Source of the DNA: Marsupella aquatica
Taxonomy: Eukaryota > Marchantiophyta
Length of the DNA: 64,000 nucleotides
Assembly: GCA_973895155.1 (NCBI GenBank)
Contig: OZ316894.1
Span: forward strand, 2,728,001 to 2,792,000
Reading direction: 5' to 3'
Position 1 is the first letter of the stretch. Each line of letters begins with the position of its first letter. Below the pieces are notes generated by a model. That model was not told where the DNA came from, searched no databases, and saw only the letters and a program-made list of their open reading frames with translations. Positions 1-10,206 of this stretch are shown in pieces. A program made the position numbers and the translations under genes.

Positions 1-617
1 GGAGCTTGCTTCAATCCATCCAGGGACTTAAGCAACCTACAAACTAAACTCTCTTGGCCCTTCTTCACAAAGCTCAGTGGTTGCCTCATGAAAATTTGTT
101 CCTCCAAGGTCCCATAGAGAAAAGCAAAAACAACATCCATTTGATCTAACACCAGATCAAAAAACATAACAAGTTAACACAAAATTTGTATAATGGAATA
201 CTTGGCAACTGGTGAGAAGACCTCATTATAATCCACTCTTTTCTCCTGAGTGAATCCCTTGGCAACAAGCCTTCCCTTGTATATCTTGTATATCTTGTAT
301 CCTCCATCTGAAGAGTTGTCCTTTAGCTTGTAAATCCACTTGCTGTCCATCACTTGTTGATTATTTGACAGTTGCACTAGCTTCCATGTTTTGTTGTCAC
401 TTAAAGATTGCAACTCCCTCTGCATTGTTGCATTCCATTCATCTTTTTCATCCAAAATGCACGCATCATGATATGAAGAAGGTTCTCCTTCTTCCAAGAT
501 TAGTTTAGCAGTGTCCCATGCTGCTAAGCCGCAGAATCGGCTTTGCCGAGAGTAAAACTTGCGGGAATCGGCTTGTGCAGGGTCATCCAATTCCAACAAT
601 TTGATAAGGGTGATCAT
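1..617 (-). pseudogene. copia reverse transcriptase fragment (RVT_2 N-terminal half)
   Basis: The translation of 480-174 carries hallmarks of copia RT: DEWNATMQRELQSL, then KWIYKLKD, RLVAKGFTQEKRVDYNEVFSP and VAKYSIIQILC. After a stop near 174 the match resumes toward base 1 with MDVVFAFLYG, then EEQIFMRQP and RLLKSLDGLKQAP. RT copies element RNA into DNA; this fragment ends before the YVDD catalytic box, which lies outside the window. The N-terminal 45 or so residues (bases 483-617) are not copia-like and come from an unrelated 78-bp repeat motif described separately. A tandem IYKIYK duplication near 285-300 is a small internal expansion. Confidence 0.85.
505..582 (+). repeat. About 80-bp conserved repeat motif, copy 1
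   Basis: This stretch begins TTAGCAGTGTCCCATGCTGC and ends GCGGGAATCGGCTTGTGCAG. It matches, at roughly 80% identity by eye, the reverse complement of 58939-59018. It contains short self-complementary pieces (TTAGCAG facing CTGCTAA; CGGC facing GCCG). It sits at the junction between copia protease and RT remnants, where integrase sequence is missing. I do not recognise the family; it may be a terminal segment of another element. Confidence 0.6.
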
Positions 618-619
618 TT

Positions 620-900
620 CTCATCAACACAAAACCGGTTGATACCGAGTAAGAACTAAAAATTCTTTCATGTACAATAAATATGATAGGTATAGGCACA
701 ATCCAAAATCCATTCGTCAACGATGGTTTTGGATAAAATGCAAAGGGCAACATCTTGACTAAGTTACAAGATTTCATCATCGAGCAAGTTGGTCATATCA
801 ACATCAATGGCTGCATTTGCTGATGGTTGATGAGTCTGCTTGACTCGACAATCTCTTTTCATGTGGCCAGTCTTGCCACATTTCTAGCATGTAATCGGTT
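620..900 (-). pseudogene. copia gag zinc knuckle and protease remnant
   Basis: On the minus strand, 889-848 encodes a CCHC knuckle (KCGKTGHMKRDC preceded by a TAG where an aromatic or glutamine residue is usual). About 50 codons later comes EWILDCAYTYHI, a decayed form of the copia protease box WxLDSGASxH: the aspartate is kept but the serine-glycine is lost. The knuckle binds element RNA in the virus-like particle, and the protease would cut the Gag-Pol polyprotein. Stops at the knuckle and after DDEIL, plus the altered active site, show it is not functional. Confidence 0.75.
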
Positions 901-999
901 TCCTTTATAGAGATTTCTCTCTAGACCTAGATCTAGACTTAGACCTAGCCTTGTCCTTGCCTCTATTTTGTGAAGGGAACGATTGTGAAAAGACTTATT

Positions 1000-1670
1000 T
1001 TCTCCAATCATCCGTTGTTAGTCCTCTCACGGTTCACATTCAACACATTGTCGGATGAAGATGGTGTCTGGGCATGACCTAATTTCTTCTATGCATCATC
1101 TGACAGCAAAGAGTTTACCACCTCATCATATGAAATAGTTTTTAGGTCTCTATACAAGAGAAACTACTTCAAACCCTAATATAATGGGGATAAGGAGCTG
1201 AGAAGAAGCAATGCTTTATCTTCATCTTCCACTCCCTTGCCAAGATTTGACAAATCCATAACTAGGTTGTCAAATTCATCCAAGTGATCTCTAAGCTTGC
1301 CTCCTTCTTTGAGCCGCAAGCTTATCAAGAGACACTTCTTGTACAACCAATCTGAGGCATCCTCACCGTAGTACTTCTCTTTTAGAGCCTTGAACAAGGC
1401 TATGCAATCCTCATAGTCATCCAGCTTCTAGATGATGTGCGGTTTCAGATACAGTATCACCGCATTAACATCGATCACTTGCTCCTGTCTCCATTTCCTC
1501 AACAGGATCTCCTCTTCACCGCTAGACTCCTTCTAAGTAGATAGCAAATGATCTAAGCCCATAGCATAAAAAATTTCCTTGACCTACTTCTCCCATAGCA
1601 AGCAATCCGTCCGCCCATCATACTTTTCCACCTCAAATTTGACACCTCCAAATTTGGATGTCATCTTTGT
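1000..1670 (-). pseudogene. copia gag (UBN2-type) pseudogene
   Basis: Read from about 1665 downward, the frame gives KFEVEKYDGRTDCLLWEK, then KEIFYAMGLDHLL and NAVILYLKPHII, then ALKEKYYGEDASDWLYKKCL and GGKLRDHLDEFDNLVMDL. This is the helical Gag of plant copia elements, which forms the particle shell around the RNA. Three in-frame stops (after WEK, LLST and PHII) are all TAG. The only uninterrupted stretch is 1397-1176. The reading continues toward the zinc knuckle with further damage around 1000-1170. Confidence 0.8.
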
Positions 1671-2229
1671 CCTCCCGATGTTCTCCACGTGCTATTGTTG
1701 CACTGCTTTCTATATCATTTTGTCACTTTTTCCTTTATTCCGTCCCGGTGACTCAACTAAAAATCACAAAAAAATGTCAATTTTTGCAACTTCTCAAAAA
1801 ACTTGTAGCTTGTCACAGCCACGTAGCCCACCAACCTAGCAAACCAATACCAAAATTCAAAATTGAAACAGAGCTCCGACAAAAAACTTTTTCACGTTTT
1901 GGTGGGGATGGGTAAAACTCAAAAATCTCCCTTGTTTGGATCACCTCGGGGAATAACCAAAATGCCAAGTACCACCCATCGTAGGAAATACAAATTGATT
2001 GGTACACCGCATTGCTAGCTTTAGTGGCTACGACCTTGCCAAAAAAGAACCCAAAAAGTTATTGTCTTCCGGTCAAAATCTTTTACAAACGGCCAAAAAC
2101 ATGATCTCTATATTTTTGGAATATTCTTCAATTGTGCAGTAGGTTTCATAGGGGCCAATTCCCCCTATCCAAGCGGTTAAATTGGTGGGTCATCCAGCCC
2201 GGGATGCTGCTTAACTAATGAGAGGAAGG

Positions 2230-3030
2230 GAGAAAAATTAAAAAGAAAATAGGCCTAAAGGGGGGTTTAAGCCCCTTAACATGAAAATACAATCCAAAAA
2301 GGCGCACTCGCCCATATGCGTGACGGGCTAGGCAGTATGCGTATGGTAGGTCGGGCACGTACAAGGCGAGTGCGAGGGTCAAGGGAGTGGCAGCGTCACG
2401 AGTGGCTGTATACGCAGCCGTGTACTCTTGACAAGGCTGGGCCAGGGCTTGGGGGGTTAACTTTGTGTATATTTTGGGGTACCACATGCTATCCTAGCCT
2501 AATATAAACACATCTATTTTATAATGGAAATATTCTAAAAATATTCTCTAGTTTCAATATTAATGACCTATTTTACTTTATAAAAGGTATATATTAGAGA
2601 ATATTCTATAAATATGGGTTTATAATACCTTCTTTTGCTTCCTACGCTTTTTAAAACTTTAGCTAATTTCTATGAAAATTACCTATTTTGGATCGCACGT
2701 GATTCCTAAATTTTTTTATAGTCAACCCCCCAAAGGCCAGGGAGGCGAGAAGTTGCGTTGCAACTTTGCGATTGCGTCCGACAGTTGCCGGCAACACGAG
2801 GTAACGCGTGGGGGTAAGGCGAGGGCGACCGGGGCACAACGAGAGGGTGGGGTATGGCCGCAACGGCGGCAACTGCGTCGGCCGGCGCTGGGCTGGCATT
2901 GCCGTGAATTAAGTATACAAGGTGGAGGGGTGGTCGTGGGCGTACATGGGGTAAGTGGGAGTATGGGGTCTGACGGCGTGTGTATACACACACAAAAAAT
3001 GGCCCTTAAACCCCTTTTAAAAACCACAAG
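2230..3030. other. GC/CpG-rich block inside the copia leader
   Basis: Between gag and the primer-binding site lie two GC-rich stretches (about 2290-2480 and 2720-2960) separated by about 200 bp of AT-rich sequence. Their surroundings carry loosely inverted ends: AAAGGGGGGTTTAAGCCCC near 2259, and CCCTTAAACCCCTTTT near 3004. The composition differs sharply from the flanking copia leader, so this may be a separate insertion. The ORFs in it look like accidental open frames of GC-rich DNA. The rest of 1680-3730 shows nothing I can assign. Confidence 0.35.
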
Positions 3031-3730
3031 TTTGCGTAAACAAAAAGCCCGGGTTACTCACTAAACTGATGCCAACTAACAGGAAAAAATGTTTCCAGAT
3101 TTTTCCCCTTTGCCGTCATCAGGTCTAGCGGGCAAAATCTCCGCTATGTCTCCCTCGCTGTGCATCAAGTGCCAATCCCAAACTCAAAATGACCACCTTG
3201 TCGTGATCTCTCCGTTTAGCCATAGCACTTAGGGATTCTTCCCCGAGCCGAGCGTGATGTCGAGAAACCCACTTCAGCCAAGGCTATGTCTCCATAGCCA
3301 TGGAAAAACCAGAAACCACGTTGTTACTTGTTGCGTCGTACTCGATTCACCCTCGACAACAAACCAGATACCAAAATGACCAACTTTGCACGATCTACAA
3401 TTTGAGCTATAGTATGCAACACCTCGTGCACCGCACAACTCACACCGTCAAGTAAACGATCTCAGGTCCCCCCCCAAAAGAACTGTCGAAGAAAACCGTC
3501 GAACACCAATCATAAAAAATCCAGAACGATGGAAACGTGAATTCCTCCGCACCACAAACTCCATTCAGAGATTTCTTTGCACCGTTAGATAGCCCTTGCC
3601 CCGCTCTATCCGATGAGCCCAACACCTCCAAGTTCTATGCAATGGAACTCCGTGAAATCAACCAACACTAACCGCTGGAAAAACCATCACGAAAAAACCG
3701 ATTGTCACCTTAGCGTCACCTCCCAAGATT

Positions 3731-3742
3731 GCTCTGATACCA
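3731..3742 (-). other. copia primer-binding site
   Basis: On the minus strand this reads TGGTATCAGAGC, the initiator-methionine tRNA complement used by most plant copia elements to prime minus-strand DNA synthesis. It lies two bases inside the putative LTR end ACA|AT, exactly where a PBS should be. It fixes the element's orientation as minus. Confidence 0.85.
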
Positions 3743-3744
3743 AT

Positions 3745-4375
3745 TGTTAAACTATGACGTCTTCCTTCATGACGATACAACCCTGACTCATACCATGCTC
3801 ACGTAGTCGACATAATCCATACGTGGTTCACCTCTTCTCCAAGGCTACGTGCACACGAACATAATAACTTTACTTCAAGAGTCGTCAAACACACAAGCTC
3901 TCTTTCTTTCTCAAGTTGCTCCGTTATAATGAGCAAACACTACATACCAGTGGTTTCCACTAGCCCTGGTATATGCAAGGTCACACACGACTAACCTAAC
4001 CTCAGCTAAGTCCTTAACTGAGGTTAATCTAATTGCCGTAACCTTTGAGTCACAAGACTAAGAGCAATCATTAACAATAAATGCATCAACCTTATCATGA
4101 ACTCTTATCAATAAAGGGTATGCAATTTATTACCATGGTGTATGCTTTGCACTTGCAAAGTTTTGCAATTTTTACTTTTAGAAAGCACCTAACCTTATTG
4201 ATAAGTCTCTTATGGAGTCCTGAAAACCATCTATAAATGCATAGCTGGGGTCTTATGGGGAGTGTGCATGTATTGAATATTATAATTGTAATGTGCAGTC
4301 TATAATATAGAGCACTTTTTTTATCCCCTAATTTCTGTCCGCAATTCTATGATTTGACAATGGTGTCTATTACAC
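3745..4375 (-). repeat. copia 5' LTR (outer edge uncertain)
   Basis: The inner edge is well placed: on the plus strand the LTR begins TGTTAAAC immediately after the PBS. The outer edge is set near 4375 because the minus strand there begins TGTAATAGACACC, giving a TG...CA unit of about 630 bp. The body contains Pol II-like leader sequence with a run rich in CACACAAGCTCTC. The second LTR is not in the window, so the length cannot be confirmed. Confidence 0.55.
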
Positions 4376-5084
4376 TATAATGTAGGGCTCAGGCATTCAT
4401 TATTCTTTGGAGGCCCTAGGTGTGGACACATTTCTCTTTGTGGCCCTCCTATGGAGTTTGCTACAGAGCTTTCCCAGGCTTTCAGTTTACTACTTGTTAG
4501 GGCTTTAGTTCCTTTCGCTGTAGTGGGGGACTCTCAAGGTTTTGGCTCTTTTTGTCTTCCTGGGTATTTCTCTTCTGTTCTCCCGTGCATTTTGTCTCCC
4601 ACCTTGGGATACTAACCAGCATTTTTTGTGGTGAAAATTTGCTAGATTGCACTCTCTGAAAAGTCTTTGGTCTTTTTCCAAGATTTTGCTATGTTTTCTC
4701 CCATTAGCCAATTTCCCAATTTCCCTTCTAACCACAAACCCCATTACCTATAATGTAACCTCATTGTTAAATCTATAGAGATCTGACCATTAGAAATTAA
4801 TCCAGGAAAATTATTGACTGAACTCTCAGTTCAGCTTTGTGGTAGGGGCCCTAAAATGCTTCCAAATCTTTTTCTGCATATAAAATTCTAGCAAAATAAA
4901 GTATACAATACTAAAGAGAGTGCATTTATAAAAGTTCAGCTTTTTTGTGACCAAATCTCTTTGATCACAGATCTGGTACAAGGTATTTTTGGCATCTTTT
5001 CCTTAATTCAAGATGACATTCGTCACTCTGGCAAAGAAAAAGATTAGAAAATTATTCTGATACTGCCTCCCTGTTTGGCCCCTC

Positions 5085-5370
5085 TTGTTATTTGGAGAAA
5101 ATCCCTCCAATCTCGCCTCGGTGACGTGGTGCATTCTCCGAGTTTAGGGTTGTGGGGAATCTGCAGGTCAAAAATTAAGCCAGAAATGTTAGATAAGCTG
5201 CATTCTTATAGCATCTTTTCCATTTGCCACCCTGGTTCTTTGGAGACAAGCAGTCCGATCTTGCCTTGGTGAATTGGTGCATTCTGGGAGTTCAGGGTTC
5301 AGGGAGATCAGAAATCAATCTTTTAGAGTTGGATAGGGAATCTCCCCAACATCTTCTCCATGGCAAAGGG
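5085..5370. repeat. Imperfect tandem repeat, unit about 143 bp
   Basis: Two adjacent diverged copies share TTTGGAGA, then ATCTCGCCTCGGTGACGTGG against ATCTTGCCTTGGTGAATTGG, GTGCATTCT, GAGTT and AGGGTT, and a shared tail around TTAGATAAGCTGC / TTAGAGTTGG. Pieces of the unit (GACATTCG-CACTC/CCCAGGC-AA) recur at about 5008-5035 and 5368-5395. Non-coding. Confidence 0.55.
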
Positions 5371-5395
5371 TGACATTCGCCACCCAGGCCAAAAA

Positions 5396-8040
5396 AATGC
5401 CCCAAAATGACGTCTAAATGTCTAATCCTGTCTCCCCAGTTTGACATTACGCCAACACTATTTCCTCTTTTGGCGGTTTTTGTTCTCTGGCGACAAACAA
5501 TAATAGTCACTCCATTTCGATTCGTGACTGGGTGCATTCCGGGACAAGCGGAAACTCCTTATCCACTCATCCGAGTGGGGGTACAGTTTTTATCACACTT
5601 TGTGTTCAGACTCAATTACTCATGCTGCACGAAGCCCCACGTCCGACGGATCTTCAGTACGACACTGCATCGTACGCTCCTCTGCCACACGGCTCCCTTC
5701 GTACTACAGTAAGTGACAAGATTATTTTGTCTCACATGGGCGGTGAGTAAGAGTAAAGACACGTGGCAAGACATAATTTGCGGGACATAAATGGAATTAT
5801 CGAATTATTCATCCGTACTACATTCTTTTTGCCTATTGGACAGAGCTTTTTAGTGCTTTCGTACTCCCCTACGTGAGAGAATTTGATAATCAACGTAGTT
5901 TAGTACTTTAGTGGACTGTGGTTTGGAATATCTAGACTGATAGTCGAATCCGATCTCAGTATGTTCGCTCCTGCGATAATATGCTCATCGAACGGTAAGC
6001 GATGGCTTACAAAGGAGAGACGATCTCGTCAGTGGGCCCACAACAAGAAGTCCTTTCCATCCAGACTTTACGGCGTTTCTTTTTTGAGGAAAAGGAGGGC
6101 AAAGCCACCATAAATTGGGCAATCTGAAGCTACAGAGGGCACAAACCGTTAGAGTGGGGGAAAGCTTCCAAAGGCAGCGATCAAACGAACAAAAGGAGAA
6201 AGCTAGGCCCAATCAAAAGAGGCAATTGTGAGTGTGGGTGTGTGGGGTTGGCCCAAGTGCCATACGAATCAACTCTAGTTGAAAAACCAAATTGCCATAA
6301 GAAATAAAAGTGGGCCAATAAACGTGGTAACTGCAGATGAGAAAATATTGGTGCCATAAGAAGAAGAAGAAAAAACATTCCTGTCAACGTTGCCAATGAA
6401 ACCAGCCACTCAACTTGCTTAAAGTTGTTTTAAAGAGGGTAGATCACTTTCCCCACCAGGAAATAGGACATTTATACCACTCCCCCCTTGCCATCAGTGG
6501 TTTCCCTTCCCCTCACCTCTCCAAAATGACACTCTTATTAGACCCTTGGGTGGTCTTGCCTGCCAGCCCCAAAGCATCTTACATTAATCTTAACCACGTT
6601 TGTGAGCCCTTCCTACCAGTTGGGCCAGCGCATCCAAGTTTTCACACTCAATTTATCATTGTGAACTATAGGAGAGTCAGAGCATCTCGACCCCCTGCTG
6701 GATTTGGTAAAATTACAACTACCCATATATAAGGGGAAGTGTCCTAGAGAAAACCAGTAGCTCTTGAAGGGGCAGTTGTGGGATGTGGTGTTGACCCCAC
6801 CCAATAAGCAAAACATAAAAAAGTAGGGTCCAATGGGGTTACTGGCACACTAGTTGTAGGAACTGGATTTTCATGATCAGGAATGGTAGCGCTTTGACCA
6901 GCCTGCAAGGTTCTCAGGGGAATATGGGGAGATTTTGATGAGACAACATTGCGAGCTCCGCAATCCACTAAGCTGGAAGGTGTGATCAAGAAAATTTGTG
7001 TCACTCAATCACTCCCATCTTACAGACTTGAGCGTGCCACTTGAAAAAACTGTTGAGTTGTCACGACCTTTTTCAATATGTAGTGGATTTTCACGACGTA
7101 TGTGAGATCTTGACAATTTATTGAACAGGAACATTAGAGTAATCAATTATTTGCAACAAAAACTTTACCTTTGAATATGACAAATATAAGTAAATTATGC
7201 TAAAAATTTTTAACGGAAAAGAAAATTCACAAATTATTCAAATATATCAATATATTTGTTATAGTTAAAAGTAAATTTTTTTTTTTGTAAATAATTAATT
7301 ACGTTGATGTCCATCTTCAGTAAATCTTCAAGACCTCACATGCGTAATGAAAATTCAACTCCATCTCCAATAAACACAAAAATGGTGAAATGATCATTTC
7401 ACTTAATACCTGAAAAATTTCTAGTGTATCAACAATTTCTAGTGTTCCTGCGTTCAGGGTCAAGCTACCAAGTAGACGTCTACTGGTAACATTTCAGTCA
7501 AACGGTATCATGTTATCCAAGTGTATTTCAGCATTCTGAGCAAGTCCATGTGAGCTTTTCTTGTCCATCCATCCCGGCTATAAAACAGCTTTCATTTTCT
7601 TTTTTGAATCACAAGCACAGCAAAAATTTATTGTGCTACCGAATATATTTTTAGTGTCATTATGAGATGGTATAAACAAGATAAAAATTCCTTTCTGCTG
7701 TATCTGAACAGTTTGGGTGTGTTCGATGCAATCAATGCAACGTGGATTCCTTGCAACGTGGATACCTTGCATGAACACTAGAAATAAGTTGCAGTCCACG
7801 AAACCCTGTAATGATACAAATGTATTTTAAACAGAAAAAGAAAAAGATATATAGAAAAGGAAAAGGTGGGTTTCTCGGGTTCACCTGACGAGGACCGGTT
7901 GCGACCGGCCCACTCCTCTGGTCCGCCGTTGTTGACGGGATGATCGTGAATATTAATTGAGGGCGAAGGCTCTCCTCCGTTCACGACATCTTTTGTTGCC
8001 CAGGTACCAATCGCAGCCCATGGAACCGGCAACCTCACTC
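5396..8040. other. Non-coding stretch, nothing assignable
   Basis: I see no conserved coding motif, RNA gene or clear repeat here. The open frames are short and compositionally unremarkable. From 7140 to 7320 the DNA is strongly AT-rich. The earlier stretch 4376-5084 is likewise without recognisable content. Confidence 0.5.
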
Positions 8041-10206
8041 AGTTCTACGAGGTCGGAACATAGTTGGAGGAGATAATATATTATTATATATATATATGGA
8101 GCGAGGCAGGTCTGTAACCGAAGTACCCGGTGGGGTGGCGGGGGCCGGGACGGCGGGGTTTCCGGGGAAGGACGACTCCCGTCGAGCAGATAGGGGGACT
8201 CTCTCTCCCAGCCGTCAATATCGATGGTGCACATGGCTCGATCGTCATCCTCGGAAGCCGGAAGCCGTCGATCCCCACCATCCCCTTGATGGCTGCCATC
8301 CAGAAGGCGGCCGACTGTACCTGGCTCGTTCTTTAAAACTATTTCGGCAACATGCGGCGCGTGTGGAGAGGTCGAGGAGTCGAGGAGTCGAGGGTGGGGA
8401 CACCGCCGGAATAGAGTTCCCGCTTGGCACCCGAGCGATTTTGGCTGGACCAGGGATCCATTTCCCATTTCACCTCTACTCTAGCTATGGTAGTAGCACT
8501 GCTGGGACAGGGACCGATGCACCGAACAAGAGTCCAAGGAACACGGGGAAAGAGACCGTGAACCTTCGAAGATCCGCAAACGACCAGAGGGGAACTGGAA
8601 CCGAAGGAAGAGAGGAAAAGAGGCAGGCGGGGGAGCGAGCGATGGCGGGGCAGAGCTTGCCAGAGGAGAGGAGAGGAGAGGAGAGCAAACTGAAGCAGAG
8701 CAAGGCCTGTGGATAGAAGAGAGAGAGAAGGAAGGAGGGAAAGGAGGAATCGGCGATGGTGGGTGCGATGATGAACGTGACGATGACGATTGAAAAGACT
8801 TTGGGAACAGACTGTTGGTGGTGAACAACGACAATAACACTAAGCAAGCAGTTCTTCCTGTTCGTCCGATTCAAGCTTTGCTCTGTTTCGCTGCTCTCGC
8901 TGTCGCTCTGCAGTGCAAGTGTCTCGCTCTCTGTGTCTCCCCTGCCTGCCTCTCGTTTTCTCCGTTCAACTCCTACTGATTTGTGCTGGAGTGATCCCTC
9001 GCTGTGAGTCTCCGCTTTTCTCTCTGCCGGATCTCACTTTTGCCCCTCTGCTGTCGTCTCGTCTTGTCACGGGCTCTCCCTCGCTTTGTCACTATTCGCT
9101 GTTCGTAGAGCTGCCCTCTCCCTCTCGTCTCCTCTCGGAAATGTGTGGGGCGGGCTTGGGGCTGCTCGAGAAGAGGGGTTCTATGTAGATCGTAGTTGGT
9201 GGGTGAGAGTGTCGGAGAGGCTCTGAAGGGAATCCGATTTTGCTCCATGCGGGCCGCCTCTACTTTTTGCAGCGACCTCATTTGTGTTCACCTCCTGCTT
9301 CTCCTGAGATTCAGTGCATTCGTCACATTCCATCCACACGCTTTGCCCTTTCTCATTCTCCGCGTGTACCTGTCTCACTCTCATACATTATCTGTGTGTT
9401 TCGCTATCATTTTGTCTATCTGGGTGTCATTTCCTCGTTGTGAAATTTGTATCGAATCATTGTGAAATTTTCATCGCTGTATGTTTTTCTCATTTTTTCC
9501 CTTGAGGTGCTGTGGTCCTCCTGCTAGCTGGGAGGCCAGCGCGCATCACCGGCATTGTGGATGAGAAGTCGGGAAGCGTGACTGCATTCACTGTCTACGA
9601 CTGCATTCACTGCCCATTACGGCCTCTCAGCTTCCGTGTCCAGCCAGCATTTTTCGCAACGTCTGTGCTGGCTGCATCTGTCGCGTGTTTGTTCTTCCTC
9701 TGTTCTTTTTTCATTTCTCCTGAGCTTCTTTTATGTCTTTCCTATCCACCCGCATGATTTTCTTTTGTCAATTTGGAGTCCTCTCAAGTCTTGCAAATCT
9801 TCCGAGCAGGCCATGTGCTCTCGTATGCAAAAAAGAAATTGTTCTTCCTTGAGACTACCTGTTCTTAATTCATATCTAGAGCTATCTGTGTATCCATCGT
9901 CACAACGCGGCAGGTCCACATCGCCTTGCCATTTTGGTGTTCCGCGGAGGAGGAAGTGGAGGAGTTGGCCTGCTCTTCCTCGATAAGCGAGGTGGATTGC
10001 TGCAGCTACCAGATTAACAGCGCGCCAGGATCTTCTTCTGATTGCGGTGATGCGGCACGTAATATGCCGACTAGCACTCATGCTAGTTTTGTTAGGACAT
10101 CCTTCCGCCCGTAGGCGCCTCCGTGTTCTCCTCTGTTCTTGAAGAGGTCCTTCTAACCTCGAGTGAGGTGGAGCGGAGTGGAGAGCAGCGGAACTTCCCG
10201 CCTCCA
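8041..10206 (+). promoter_or_regulatory. Probable promoter and 5' leader of the KUP gene
   Basis: From about 8100 the composition changes to GC-rich (8100-8700), then to a purine run (8640-8750) and a long pyrimidine-rich stretch (8880-9500), before the start codon at 10207. CT-rich leaders are common at plant housekeeping promoters. A TATA-like TATTATATATATATATGG lies at 8082-8099. Transcription start and any leader intron cannot be fixed from sequence alone. Open frames here (for example 7953-8468 minus and 8096-8716 plus) show no family motifs. Confidence 0.35.

Larger units (their letters stand above)
1..4375 (-). mobile_element. Decayed Ty1/copia retrotransposon (5' part; continues beyond window start)
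   Basis: Read on the minus strand, the order is LTR (about 4375-3745), primer-binding site (3742-3731), long leader (to about 1670), gag, zinc knuckle, protease remnant and reverse transcriptase reaching base 1. This is the copia order, except that the integrase expected between protease and RT is missing. That points to an internal deletion near 480-640. Every coding part is interrupted by stops, so the copy is dead. The 3' LTR would lie left of the window. The outer LTR edge at about 4375 is a guess from a TGT start. Confidence 0.8.

Noticed and set aside
8096-8716. 206-codon open frame (and its antisense 171-codon frame at 7953-8468)
   Set aside because: GC-rich DNA opens frames on both strands; no domain, no splice context, and low-complexity composition. 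More likely the promoter or leader of the KUP gene.
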